Of a DNA stretch of 42,703 nucleotides, positions 33,934 through 41,844 are shown in pieces. This DNA is from Aurantimonas coralicida (lineage in GTDB: Bacteria > Pseudomonadota > Alphaproteobacteria > Rhizobiales > Rhizobiaceae): positions 1-42,703 of the forward strand of contig DRFF01000011.1 of the NCBI GenBank assembly GCA_011050685.1, given 5' to 3'. Each line of letters begins with the position of its first letter. Position 1 is the first letter of the stretch. Position numbers and translations under genes: made by a program. A model generated the notes under the pieces. The model made no database searches. It had not been told where the DNA came from and was given only the letters and a program-made list of their open reading frames with translations.

Positions 33934-34239
33934 TCAAGCCGGGTTGTAACGCTGCACGGTAATCGTCCCCGCACGCGAACGCATGGCGTGGGCGTCGTGC
34001 CATACCTGCATCTGCAGCAGCGTATCCATCGACACGCCGAACGCCTTCTCGATCCGCAGGGCCATTTCCGGCGAAAGCGCCGCTTTGCCATTGACGAGAT
34101 CGGACAAGGTTGCCCGCCGCACGTCCAGCACCTCCGCTGCACTGGCGACGTTGAGACCGAGCGGTTCCAACACCTCCTCGCGGATGAATGTCCCCGGGTG
34201 GGACGGCTCCATGGCAATCTTGATAGGATCGCCTGTCAT
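33934..34239 (-). CDS. higA: HigA-family antitoxin
   Basis: 101-aa XRE/HigA antitoxin. The characteristic HPGTFIREEVLEPLGL opening is followed by a helix-turn-helix (ASAAEVLDVRRATLSDLVNG), the ALSPEMALRIEKAFG segment and MDTLLQMQVWHDAHAMR. It appears intact and should bind DNA as a dimer. Its ATG at 34239 shares one base with a TGA that ends a higB remnant, as in a functional higBA operon. The toxin itself is lost (see the chimera at 34239-34392), leaving an orphan antitoxin that may now act as a regulator. The 16-bp repeat array begins 63 bases downstream of its stop. Confidence 0.92.
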   Translation of the reverse strand: MTGDPIKIAMEPSHPGTFIREEVLEPLGLNVASAAEVLDVRRATLSDLVNGKAALSPEMALRIEKAFGVSMDTLLQMQVWHDAHAMRSRAGTITVQRYNPA

Positions 34240-34316
34240 CAGTGGTTATCCTCCAAATCAAGCTCGCGGATTTCGCCGCTCTCGATGACGAAGGTGCTCC
34301 GCCAGTTTCCCGACAC
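34239..34316 (-). pseudogene. HigB toxin remnant, last 25 codons
   Basis: In the frame that ends at the TGA overlapping higA, the sequence reads VSGNWRSTFVIESGE and ends in LDLEDNH. This corresponds to the C-terminal strands of HigB/RelE toxins (SGNWR-TF, then acidic D-x-x-DYH). Upstream of this point the similarity stops and a parE fragment begins in another frame. The N-terminal two-thirds, with most of the RNase fold, is gone, so it cannot be a working toxin. Confidence 0.78.
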
Positions 34317-34392
34317 CGAAATGCTCATAGCCAAAGACGAGAATGTCATAGAGGTCGCGATCGGCCCGCCTGCTGAGGCGAAAGCTACTCAT
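34258..34392 (-). pseudogene. ParE toxin remnant, first about 27 codons plus out-of-frame tail
   Basis: The frame starts at the ATG at 34392, which overlaps the parD stop. It gives MSSFRLSRRADRDLYDI and continues to HFGV, the N-terminal helix hairpin of ParE-type gyrase toxins. After that it runs out of frame over the higB remnant and stops at 34258, giving a 44-aa product. Intact ParE is near 95-100 aa, so the toxic C-terminal part is missing. The break lies near 34308-34318, where parE and higB may have shared a few bases such as GTGTCGG. Confidence 0.78.
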
Positions 34393-34654
34393 TCACCAGA
34401 TCGCGCGCCCTCGCGACCTGCAGGGCCTCAGCCTTGATGTCGCTGATCGAGCGGTCGCTGATGCCACCGGCGCGCGCCTCCGCCACGATGCGGCGCAGAT
34501 CGTCGAGCGTCAGTTCGGGATGGTCGCGGCGCTCCCGATCCCGACGCACGAGGTCGCGCACATAGTCGCTCGTGCTGGCATATTCGCCGTCTTTGATCCG
34601 GCTTTCGATCCAGTCTTTCATCGCATCGGGCATGGAAAGGATCACGGACGCCAT
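34385..34654 (-). CDS. parD: ParD-type antitoxin
   Basis: 89-aa antitoxin. The ribbon-helix-helix N-terminus is VILSMPDAMKDWIESRI, followed by DGEYASTSDYVRDLVRRDRER, which is highly typical of ParD. The C-terminal segment (LRRIVAEARAGGISDRSI) would wrap around ParE. The ATG at 34654 has AGGAGGT 4 bases upstream, an excellent ribosome site. The open frame upstream to 35122 is a shadow of recR. The stop overlaps the start of the parE remnant. It therefore persists without a functional toxin. It lies 74 bases from recR. Confidence 0.92.
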   Translation of the reverse strand: MASVILSMPDAMKDWIESRIKDGEYASTSDYVRDLVRRDRERRDHPELTLDDLRRIVAEARAGGISDRSISDIKAEALQVARARDLVNE

Positions 34655-34728
34655 CGGCACCTCCTGTTCCCGCAATTCTACCAACAACAAGAGATCGTCA
34701 CAAATCTTCTTGTCGCGATTCGCTCGCC

Positions 34729-35334
34729 CTACAGCACCGCCCGCGACCGCATCGCCGCGGCCAGCGTGCCCTCGTCGAGATAGTCGAGCTCGCCGCCGAC
34801 CGGCACGCCATGGGCGAGCCGCGTGACCTTCACGTCGAGGCCTTCGAGCTGGTCCATCAAATAATGCGCCGTCGTCTGCCCCTCCACGGTGGCGTTGACC
34901 GCCAGCACCAGTTCCTTGACGCCGCCACGATGCACCCGCTCGACCAGTTGCCGGATGGTCAGATCGTCCGGGCCGATGCCGTCGAGCGGCGACAACACGC
35001 CGCCCAGCACATGATAGGCCGCATTGAGCGCCTTCGCCCGCTCCAGCGCCCAGAGGTCGGACACGTCCTCGACGACGATCACCGTCGTCTGGTCGCGCGC
35101 CGTATCGAGGCAGATCGTGCACGGATCATGCGTGTCGATATTGCCGCAGGCCGAGCAGACGGTGACCTTCTCCAGCGCCTCGGCCATCGCCGTCGTCAGC
35201 GGCGCCAACAGTTGTTCGCGGCGCTTGACGAGGTGCAGCGCCGCGCGGCGGGCCGAACGGGGGCCGAGGCCCGGCAGTTTGGCGAGCAGCTGGATCAGCC
35301 GTTCGATCTCCGGACCCGCGATGGTTTTCGCCAT
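34729..35334 (-). CDS. recR: recombination mediator RecR
   Basis: 201-aa DNA-binding clamp of the RecFOR pathway, loading RecA at gaps. The N-terminal helix-hairpin-helix is [20 protein letters not shown]. The zinc finger is C-SAC-...-C-TIC ([16 protein letters not shown]). The Toprim domain starts [14 protein letters not shown] with the LDGIGPDDL and EGQTTAHYL segments, and the Walker B-like end is [22 protein letters not shown]. It is third in the conserved dnaX-ybaB-recR order, 18 bases after ybaB. Confidence 0.97.
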   Translation of the reverse strand: MAKTIAGPEIERLIQLLAKLPGLGPRSARRAALHLVKRREQLLAPLTTAMAEALEKVTVCSACGNIDTHDPCTICLDTARDQTTVIVVEDVSDLWALERAKALNAAYHVLGGVLSPLDGIGPDDLTIRQLVERVHRGGVKELVLAVNATVEGQTTAHYLMDQLEGLDVKVTRLAHGVPVGGELDYLDEGTLAAAMRSRAVL

Positions 35335-35352
35335 GAGGAAGATGCGTCCTTT

Positions 35353-35676
35353 CTAGAAGGGCAGCTTCATGCCGGCGGGAAGCTCGAGCCCGGCGGTCAG
35401 TTCCTGGGTCTTTTCCTGGATCGCCACGTCGAGTTTGGCCTTGGCGTCGTTGTGGGCGGCGATGACCAGATCCTCGACGATGTCCTTCTCGTCGTCCTTG
35501 AGCAGCGACGGGTCGATGGCCAGCGCCTGCATCTCGCCCTTGCCGCTCAGCGTGACGGACACGACGCCACCGCCTGACTGGCCGGTGACGGTGATCCGCG
35601 CGATGTCCTCCTGAAGGCCCGCCATCTTTTCCTGCATGGCCTTGGCCTGCTTCATCATGCCCATCAGATCTTTCAT
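35353..35676 (-). CDS. nucleoid-associated protein YbaB/EbfC
   Basis: 107-aa dimeric DNA-binding protein of the YbaB/EbfC family. Typical features are [18 protein letters not shown], the central [25 protein letters not shown] strands, split here into the usual two, and the [13 protein letters not shown] helix. The start has AGGAGAA 7 bases upstream. It lies between dnaX (12-base gap) and recR, its usual place. The role is in nucleoid organisation, and the position suggests a link with replication or repair. Confidence 0.96.
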   Translation of the reverse strand: MKDLMGMMKQAKAMQEKMAGLQEDIARITVTGQSGGGVVSVTLSGKGEMQALAIDPSLLKDDEKDIVEDLVIAAHNDAKAKLDVAIQEKTQELTAGLELPAGMKLPF

Positions 35677-35688
35677 GCCGTTCTTCTC

Positions 35689-37584
35689 CTAATCGTCATC
35701 GTCGTCCGAACGCTCGGACGGATCGTCCAATATGTCGTCATCGGAAACCTCGGCGGAAAGGTCCGCGGCGAGATCGACCGCCGCGGCGTCGCCGCGCAGC
35801 CGGACATCCAGCACCTTGGCGCCGGGAAACGCCGCCAGCACCGCCGCCACCTCCGGATCGGCCGCCGCGTCAGATAACAGCGTATCGCGCCGCGCGGTCG
35901 CCGTTTCCTCGAGCGTCGGCTGCCCCTCCCCGCTGGAGATCGTCACGACCCAGCGCCGCCCGGTCCATTCATGCAGCTTGCGCGAAAGATCGGTGACGAG
36001 GGCGCGCGGCGCCTCCGGCGTGAGCGCCACTTCGAGACGGCCCGGCTCCAGCTTGACCAGCCGCAGATAGCGGCGGATCGATACCTGCATCAAGGAATCG
36101 CGCTTGTCCTCGGCTAGCGCCACGAGGGCTTCCAGCGACCCGATCTCGACCTCGGGCGGAGCCGTCGTCGGTGCAGGGGCGGGCGCCGCCTGACGCGACG
36201 CCTGACCAGATGGCGCGAGCGACAGGCGCGGACGGGGCGGGGCGCCATTGCCGGCAAAGGCCGTCGTTCGATCCGTCTGGCGTTCGGATGCACCCGGCGA
36301 TGACTGCGCCACACCCACGACCGGCGCGGCTTGCGCGTGTGCCTGCGCACCGTCGCCGCCGCTCTTGCCGCCGGCCGGCGGCGGCAGGCCCGCAAGGCCG
36401 CCGTCGCGGATCAACCGGACCAGGTCGTCCGGGGACGGCAAGTCCGCCGCATGGGCGATCCGGATCAGCGCCATTTCCGCCGCCTGGCGCGGCGATGTCG
36501 CGTTGCGCGCCTCGTCCAGCGCCTTCAAAAGCATCTGCCAGACCTGGCCGAGGGTCCGGATCGAGAGCGTCTTGGAAAATTCCAGCCCCCTTTCCGCCTC
36601 CATCGGCGACAGCGCAGCATCCTCGGCCGCTTCCGGCACGTAGCGCAGCGTCGTCACCAGATGGGTGAAATCGGCGAGATCGGCGAGGATAACCACCGGA
36701 TCGGCGCCGGCGACATATTGCTCGCGCAGCTCCGACAGCGCCGCGCGGCCATCGCCCTTCATCAACATCTGGAACAGGTCGATGATACGGACCCGGTCGG
36801 CCAACCCCAGCATGTCGCGCACGGCCTCCGCCGTGACGGCGCCGGCGCCATGGGCGATCGCCTGATCGGTCAGCGACAGCGCGTCGCGCACCGAGCCCTC
36901 GGCCGCGCGGGCGATCAGCCGCAGCGCGTCGTCGTCGACCGCTACGGCTTCGGAAGAGGCGATGCGCTGGAGATGCGCCATCAGCGTCGCCGAATCGACG
37001 CGCCTCAGATCGAAGCGCTGGCAGCGGGACAGGACCGTGATCGGAACCTTGCGGATCTCGGTGGTCGCGAAGACGAATTTCACATGTTCCGGCGGCTCCT
37101 CCAGCGTCTTCAACAGGCCGTTGAAGGCCTGGTTCGACAGCATGTGGACTTCGTCGATGATATAGACCTTGTAGCGCGCCGAGACCGGGCGGTAGCGCAC
37201 CTGGGCAATGATCTCGCGCACGTCGTCGATGCCGGTGTGGGAGGCGGCGTCCATCTCGACCACGTCGACGTGCCGGCCCTCCATGATCGCCTGACAGTGA
37301 ACGCCGAGCCCCTGCATGTGGATCGTCGGCTGATTGATCGCGTCGGTCTCGTAGTTCAGGGCGCGCGCCAGAATGCGCGCGGTCGTCGTCTTGCCGACGC
37401 CGCGCACGCCGGTGAGCATCCACGCCTGGGCGATGCGGCCGGTGTCGAAGGCATTGGTGAGGGTGAGCACCATCGGCTGCTGGCCGATGAGATCATCGAA
37501 GGAGCGGGGACGGTATTTGCGGGCCAACACGCGATAGGGCGTGGCCTGTTCCGAGGCCGTTGCGGCCGAGGTATCATCGGCCAT
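35689..37584 (-). CDS. dnaX: DNA polymerase III subunits gamma and tau
   Basis: Clamp-loader ATPase and organiser of the replisome, 631 aa. It opens with YRVLARKYRPRSFDDLIGQ; Walker A is GVRGVGKTTTARI (about 59-71), Walker B region VYIIDEVHMLSNQAFNGLLKTLEEPP in its usual form, and sensor 1 FATTEIRKVP. Of the four zinc-module cysteines known from E. coli only one (C97) is evident, a pattern I recall in other Hyphomicrobiales. A Pro/Ala-rich linker (about 415-490) precedes the tau C-terminal domain, and the protein ends in an Asp cluster. No obvious slippery site for gamma was seen. I chose the ATG at 37584; the frame extends to 37749 without family features. Confidence 0.95.
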   Translation of the reverse strand: MADDTSAATASEQATPYRVLARKYRPRSFDDLIGQQPMVLTLTNAFDTGRIAQAWMLTGVRGVGKTTTARILARALNYETDAINQPTIHMQGLGVHCQAIMEGRHVDVVEMDAASHTGIDDVREIIAQVRYRPVSARYKVYIIDEVHMLSNQAFNGLLKTLEEPPEHVKFVFATTEIRKVPITVLSRCQRFDLRRVDSATLMAHLQRIASSEAVAVDDDALRLIARAAEGSVRDALSLTDQAIAHGAGAVTAEAVRDMLGLADRVRIIDLFQMLMKGDGRAALSELREQYVAGADPVVILADLADFTHLVTTLRYVPEAAEDAALSPMEAERGLEFSKTLSIRTLGQVWQMLLKALDEARNATSPRQAAEMALIRIAHAADLPSPDDLVRLIRDGGLAGLPPPAGGKSGGDGAQAHAQAAPVVGVAQSSPGASERQTDRTTAFAGNGAPPRPRLSLAPSGQASRQAAPAPAPTTAPPEVEIGSLEALVALAEDKRDSLMQVSIRRYLRLVKLEPGRLEVALTPEAPRALVTDLSRKLHEWTGRRWVVTISSGEGQPTLEETATARRDTLLSDAAADPEVAAVLAAFPGAKVLDVRLRGDAAAVDLAADLSAEVSDDDILDDPSERSDDDDD

Positions 37585-37840
37585 CACGCCCCCTTCCCGC
37601 CGGCCGAATGGCCAACGACGGTAAAGTGTGGACGGACGGAAAACGGCATGGCGCGACCCTGGACGGAATGCGGCGGTTGGTGGGCCGTTTCTCCGACGTA
37701 TGACGCCCCGACGCAAGCCATTCGATGCCCAAGCGGACGGTTCCAACAATCAGCGAGCATTCCCGGGGTGCGCCGCAAGCGCGCCCGGCGTATATCGTCC
37801 CCGCCCCCCGGTGACCAATGATTCGCGAAAGAGAATACCC

Positions 37841-38443
37841 ATGGCACTCGCGCAATATCAGAAGATGCGCCGGCTGAGCCTGGCCGTGCTGTTGCTCGCC
37901 GCCTTCGTTCTCCTGCTTTTCGTGGGGGCCAGCGGAAACGAAGAAATCCACGACATGGTCGAGGCGATCGGTCTCGGCTTCATCGTCATCGGCATCGTCG
38001 GGCGAATGTGGTGCACGCTCTATATCGGCGGCCGCAAATCGGCGGAAATCGTCACCACGGGACCCTATTCGGTCACGCGGAACCCGCTTTACGTCTTTTC
38101 CAGCATCGCGGCCGCGGGTGTCGGCGCGCAGACCGGCAGCGTCACCATCGCGGTTCTTTTTCTCGTCGGTTGCGCCGCTGCGTTCCACATCGTGATCGTG
38201 CGGGAGGAATCGTTTCTGAGAGACGAGTTCGGCCCAGCCTATGCGCGCTATCTGGCCACCGTGCCGCGCTTCGTGCCGAAGCCGTCGCTGTTCCGGGACG
38301 AAGCGGAATTGCGGGTCCAGACGAAGCTGGTCTACCGGACCCTGACCGACGGGCTGGTGTTCTTCGTCGCGATGCCGGTCTTCGAACTGATCGAACTTGC
38401 GCAGCAGAGCGGCTGGTTACCGGTTCTGTTGCGGCTGCCATAG
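37841..38443 (+). CDS. isoprenylcysteine carboxyl methyltransferase-family membrane protein
   Basis: 200-aa inner-membrane protein with four or five hydrophobic helices and the ICMT/PEMT-type signature. TTGPYSVTRNPLYVFS contributes to S-adenosylmethionine binding, and EESFLRDEFGPAYARYLATVPRF is the family's C-terminal E-E...Y-x-x-Y segment. Bacterial members methylate various small substrates, so the substrate is unknown. The ATG at 37841 fits the membrane topology, with a weak AAAGAGA site upstream. It is divergent from dnaX (256 bases) and convergent with the SRP RNA gene. Confidence 0.85.
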   Translation: MALAQYQKMRRLSLAVLLLAAFVLLLFVGASGNEEIHDMVEAIGLGFIVIGIVGRMWCTLYIGGRKSAEIVTTGPYSVTRNPLYVFSSIAAAGVGAQTGSVTIAVLFLVGCAAAFHIVIVREESFLRDEFGPAYARYLATVPRFVPKPSLFRDEAELRVQTKLVYRTLTDGLVFFVAMPVFELIELAQQSGWLPVLLRLP

Positions 38444-38506
38444 GCGCGTGCCGACGCCTGGTCGGACAACCGACCAAGCAAAGCATCGCGATTTCGAGAA
38501 GAAGGT

Positions 38507-38603
38507 GGGAGGCTGGCACGATGACCCGTGCCGTGGCTCGTTGGGGCTGCTTCCTTCCGGACCTGACCCGGTTGGCGAGTGGCTCGTCCACCACCAACCT
38601 CCC
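38507..38603 (-). ncRNA. ffs: small signal recognition particle RNA (4.5S type)
   Basis: The minus strand contains the invariant SRP domain IV core: GGGTCAGGTCCGGAAGG then AAGCAGCCC, a hairpin closed by a GGAA tetraloop with the asymmetric and symmetric internal loops that bind Ffh. The ends pair too: GGGAGGTTGG at the 5' end (38603-38594) with CCAGCCTCCC at the 3' end (38516-38507). This gives a rod of about 97 nucleotides, the normal size for bacteria without an Alu domain. It is close to dnaX, a neighbourhood usual in alphaproteobacteria. The ends are inferred from pairing. Confidence 0.92.
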
Positions 38604-38673
38604 GGCCTCCATATCGGCGATCGGCGCCCTAATTGCAAGACGGGTGCCCTGCGAAGATAAGGATCTGGATAAC

Positions 38674-39087
38674 ATGCGAGCCTTCGAACTCGACCCTCGT
38701 CTCGCCAGCGACACGACGATGATCGGCCGGCTCGGGCTCTGCGAATTGCGCCTGATGAATGATCGCCGCTGGCCTTGGCTACTGCTGGTGCCGCAGCGCG
38801 AGGGCGTCACCGAGTTCCACGACCTCACCCCCCTCGACCAGACCATGCTGACCTTCGAGACCGGCCTCGTTTCCAAGGCGCTGAAGAACCTCTCGGGCGC
38901 CGCCAAGATCAACATCGGCGCGCTCGGCAATATCGTTCCGATGTTCCACCTGCACATCGTGGCGCGGAGTGACGGCGACCCCAACTGGCCGGGGCCGGTA
39001 TGGGGATACGGCACCGCCGAGACTTATGAAGCAGCGGCGGCCAACCGATTCGCGGCTGATATCCGGCAAGCGGTTCTGCCCGCATGA
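38674..39087 (+). CDS. HIT-domain protein
   Basis: 137-aa histidine-triad-superfamily protein (nucleotide hydrolase/transferase fold). It has the WPWLLLVPQREGVTEFHDL segment with the strand-helix core, INIGALGNIVPMFHLHIVAR, and the WPGPVWG end found in its alphaproteobacterial subgroup. The triad H-x-H-x-H reads M-F-H-L-H, so the first His is Met and the other two remain. The stop overlaps the nudC start (ATGA), so the pair is coupled, suggesting a shared role in nucleotide clean-up. The substrate is not known. Confidence 0.88.
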   Translation: MRAFELDPRLASDTTMIGRLGLCELRLMNDRRWPWLLLVPQREGVTEFHDLTPLDQTMLTFETGLVSKALKNLSGAAKINIGALGNIVPMFHLHIVARSDGDPNWPGPVWGYGTAETYEAAAANRFAADIRQAVLPA

Positions 39088-40031
39088 AGGACGACAGCGA
39101 ACAGGCGGCCGCACGGGAATTGAGCGGACTGACCGGGTTCGCCGGAAACCGCCTGTGGCGCGACGGCGAACGACGCAATGGCGACAGTCTCGCCGCGGCG
39201 CTTGAACACCCCGAGGCCCGCATCTTCCTCACCCACGACGGCCAGTGGCTCTGCCGCACCGACGGTGCCGCGCCCGACCCGAGCTTTGCTAAACCCGCCG
39301 CTATCGAATGTGGCGCGAACCTCGACGATTGCGTCCTGCTCGGCTTCGACCCGGCCGGCCGGCCATCACTCGCCGCCGCGATGGACGGCGCGCCTGCCCC
39401 CGCCGACGATCTCGCGCTGATCGGCCTTCGCTCCATCGCCATGCAGGCGTTCCTCGATCCCGATACCGAGGGGCAACTCGGCCAGGCAGCGCACCTTCTC
39501 GGCTGGCACGCCAAGAACCGGTTCTGCGCCCGCTGCGGCAAACCGACCGCGGCGGAGGCGGCAGGATATCGGCGTCGCTGCACCAGCTGTGGCGACGTGG
39601 TCTTCCCGCGCACCGACCCGGTGACGATCATGCTCGTCCACGATGGCGAGGGCCGTTGCGTACTCGGCCGCCAGCCGCATTTTCCAGAGAATTTCTGGTC
39701 CTGTCTCGCCGGCTTCGTCGAAGCTGGTGAAACCGTCGAAGCCGCCGTCCGGCGCGAAACCTTGGAAGAATCGGGCCTGACGGTCGGATGCGTGCGCTAT
39801 CTCGCCTCGCAGCCCTGGCCGTTTCCCGGCAGCCTGATGATCGGCTGCATCGCCCACGCGACCAGCCGCGACATCGATTTCGACGCCGAGGAACTGGAGG
39901 CCTGTCGTTGGTTCGCGCGCGACGAGATCCTGTCGATGCTGGAGGGCCGTCATCCCGACGCGCTCGCGGTGCCGCAGCGCTTTGCCATCGCCCACCACCT
40001 GATCAAGGCCTTCGCCGACGACGCCCTCTGA
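39084..40031 (+). CDS. nudC: NAD(+) diphosphatase / NADH pyrophosphatase
   Basis: 315-aa Nudix hydrolase that cleaves NAD(H) to NMN(H) and AMP; family members also remove NAD caps from RNA. A zinc ribbon (C-ARC ... C-TSC around 149-170) precedes the Nudix box GFVEAGETVEAAVRRETLEESG. The NudC-specific SQPWPFPGSLM motif follows it, which distinguishes this enzyme from other Nudix proteins. The N-terminal domain (1-120) is typical. It starts within the HIT stop codon and ends 15 bases from the convergent pheA. Confidence 0.95.
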   Translation: MKDDSEQAAARELSGLTGFAGNRLWRDGERRNGDSLAAALEHPEARIFLTHDGQWLCRTDGAAPDPSFAKPAAIECGANLDDCVLLGFDPAGRPSLAAAMDGAPAPADDLALIGLRSIAMQAFLDPDTEGQLGQAAHLLGWHAKNRFCARCGKPTAAEAAGYRRRCTSCGDVVFPRTDPVTIMLVHDGEGRCVLGRQPHFPENFWSCLAGFVEAGETVEAAVRRETLEESGLTVGCVRYLASQPWPFPGSLMIGCIAHATSRDIDFDAEELEACRWFARDEILSMLEGRHPDALAVPQRFAIAHHLIKAFADDAL

Positions 40032-40046
40032 CGCCGCCGGTGCGGC

Positions 40047-40928
40047 TCAATTCTCCGGCGCTCCATTGCCGTAGAGCCGCTCCGGCGCGGCCTCGTAGAC
40101 GCCCATGATCTTGACGTCGTGGGTGAAGAACGACAGCTCCTCGAACGCTAGGCGAAGCGACTCGTCCTGCGGATGGCCTTCGACGTCGGCATAGAACTGC
40201 GTGGCGATGAAATGCCCGCCGATCTGGTAGCTCTCCAGCTTGGTCATGTTGACGCCGTTCGTCGCGAAACCGCCGAGCGCCTTGTAGAGCGAGGCCGGCA
40301 GATTGCGGACCTCGAACACGAAGGTCGTCACCGTGCGCCCGCCCTGCGCGGCCCAGAGATCGGCTTCCCCTGCGCCGGGTTGCGACAGGATGACGAAACG
40401 GGTGATGTTGTTGGCTGAATCCTCGACGTTCCGTTCGAGGATATCGAGCCCGTAATGGGTGGCCGCCAGCTCCGGCGCGAGCGCCGCCATCGTCCGGTCG
40501 CCGGCTTCCGAGACCTCCCGCGCCGCGCCGGCCGTATCGCCGGAAACCACCGGCTTCCAGCCATTGCCGCGGATATATTTCCGGCACTGGCCGAGCGCAT
40601 GAATATGGCTCTGGACGCTGCGGATTTCGTCCCGCCCGACACCGGGCAGGGTCATCAGCTGGAAATGGATCGGCATGAAATATTCGCCGACGATCTGCAG
40701 GCCCGAATCGGGCATCAGATGATGAATGTCCGCGACCCGTCCAGCCAGCGTATTCTCGATCGGGATCATCGCCAGCGCCGCCTCGCCGGAGCGCACGGCG
40801 TCGAACGCGTCGTCGAAGGATGGACAGGGCAGCGGCGTCATCTCCGGATGGACGACATGGCAGGCCATGTCGGAATTCGCCCCTGGTTCGCCCTGGAACG
40901 CGATCCGTTTCGTCGCCGCTTCGCTCAC
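40047..40928 (-). CDS. pheA: prephenate dehydratase
   Basis: Converts prephenate to phenylpyruvate in phenylalanine synthesis. 293 aa, monofunctional (no chorismate mutase domain). The catalytic domain opens [15 protein letters not shown] and has the [11 protein letters not shown] motif with the essential Thr-Arg-Phe. The C-terminal ACT domain, with ESYQIGG, binds phenylalanine for feedback control. The start is a GTG at 40928 that overlaps the kdsB stop by four bases (GTGA), so the two genes are translationally coupled. Confidence 0.96.
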   Translation of the reverse strand: MSEAATKRIAFQGEPGANSDMACHVVHPEMTPLPCPSFDDAFDAVRSGEAALAMIPIENTLAGRVADIHHLMPDSGLQIVGEYFMPIHFQLMTLPGVGRDEIRSVQSHIHALGQCRKYIRGNGWKPVVSGDTAGAAREVSEAGDRTMAALAPELAATHYGLDILERNVEDSANNITRFVILSQPGAGEADLWAAQGGRTVTTFVFEVRNLPASLYKALGGFATNGVNMTKLESYQIGGHFIATQFYADVEGHPQDESLRLAFEELSFFTHDVKIMGVYEAAPERLYGNGAPEN

Positions 40929-41659
40929 GCTTCAACTCCATACATGGTTCGTGCCCGTTCCAGATCGTCCGGCCCATCGACACCCAGCGGCACCGTATCG
41001 ACGATCTCCGCGTCGATACGCATGCCATCCTCGAGCGCCCGCAATTGCTCCAGCCGCTCGCGGATCTCCAGCGTCGACGGCGGAAGCCGGACGAAACGCT
41101 CCAGGCCGGCTCGCCGGTAAGCGTAGAGACCAACATGGTGATAGAGCGGCCCCTCGCCCCAGGGCGCCGTGGCGCGGGTAAAATACAGCGCTTTCAACCG
41201 GGACGGCCCGATCGGCGAGCCGACCAGCTTGACCACGTTGGGATTGGTCTTTTCCGCTTCGTCGCGAATCGCCACGCACAGCGTCGCGACGTCGCAGCGC
41301 GGGTCCTCGAACGGCGCCAAAACTTGGCGAATCGCTTCCGGCTCGATGGTCGGAAGATCGCCCTGCACATTCACCACCGTCTCGATGGCGCCGTCGGGGT
41401 CGAGCCGCGTCAGCGCCTCGAAGATGCGGTCGGAGCCCGACGGATGGTCGGGCGAGGTCATCACCGCCTCGTGCCCGGCCGCCGCGACGGCGGCCCTTAT
41501 CTCCTCGGCATCGGTCGCCACGACGACCCGGCCGATGCCGGCCGCCTCAGCCCGCTCGGCGACGCGCACCACCATCGGCCGACCGGCGATATCGGCGAGC
41601 GCCTTTTTCCGCAGCCGGGTGGAGCCGAGGCGCGCGGGGATGAGCACGAGAATCGTCAT
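40925..41659 (-). CDS. kdsB: 3-deoxy-manno-octulosonate cytidylyltransferase
   Basis: Activates Kdo to CMP-Kdo for lipopolysaccharide core synthesis. 244 aa with the sugar-nucleotidyltransferase fold: [18 protein letters not shown] (CTP-binding loop), [18 protein letters not shown] and [16 protein letters not shown]. All segments specific to KdsB are recognisable. The ATG at 41659 has GGAG closely upstream; the longer frame to 41728 has no family similarity. It is followed by pheA with a 4-base overlap and is divergent from cycM. Confidence 0.96.
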   Translation of the reverse strand: MTILVLIPARLGSTRLRKKALADIAGRPMVVRVAERAEAAGIGRVVVATDAEEIRAAVAAAGHEAVMTSPDHPSGSDRIFEALTRLDPDGAIETVVNVQGDLPTIEPEAIRQVLAPFEDPRCDVATLCVAIRDEAEKTNPNVVKLVGSPIGPSRLKALYFTRATAPWGEGPLYHHVGLYAYRRAGLERFVRLPPSTLEIRERLEQLRALEDGMRIDAEIVDTVPLGVDGPDDLERARTMYGVEA

Positions 41660-41844
41660 GGGCTCCGCATGAACCGAAAAGATGGGCGCACGGACGCTGA
41701 AATAGCGCCAGCGCGGCGAAAAATGCACTGAAACCGCCTCTTACAGCTGTTGCCATCAAACCGCAAAGGACCTAGGTTCCGCGCGTTTTTCGCCAGTGGA
41801 TTGTGGCGGCGTCGCGCCGTCTTTGCAGAGGGACTGTCCCACCA

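Noticed and set aside
34655-35122. N-terminal extension of ParD across recR
   Set aside because: It is a shadow of recR in another frame; the ATG at 34654 has a very strong ribosome site.
37585-37749. 55-residue N-terminal extension of DnaX
   Set aside because: Arg/Pro-rich and without family similarity; the ATG at 37584 gives the usual start.
37585-37840. SRP RNA directly upstream of dnaX
   Set aside because: The core sequence is absent here; the gene was found instead at 38507-38603.
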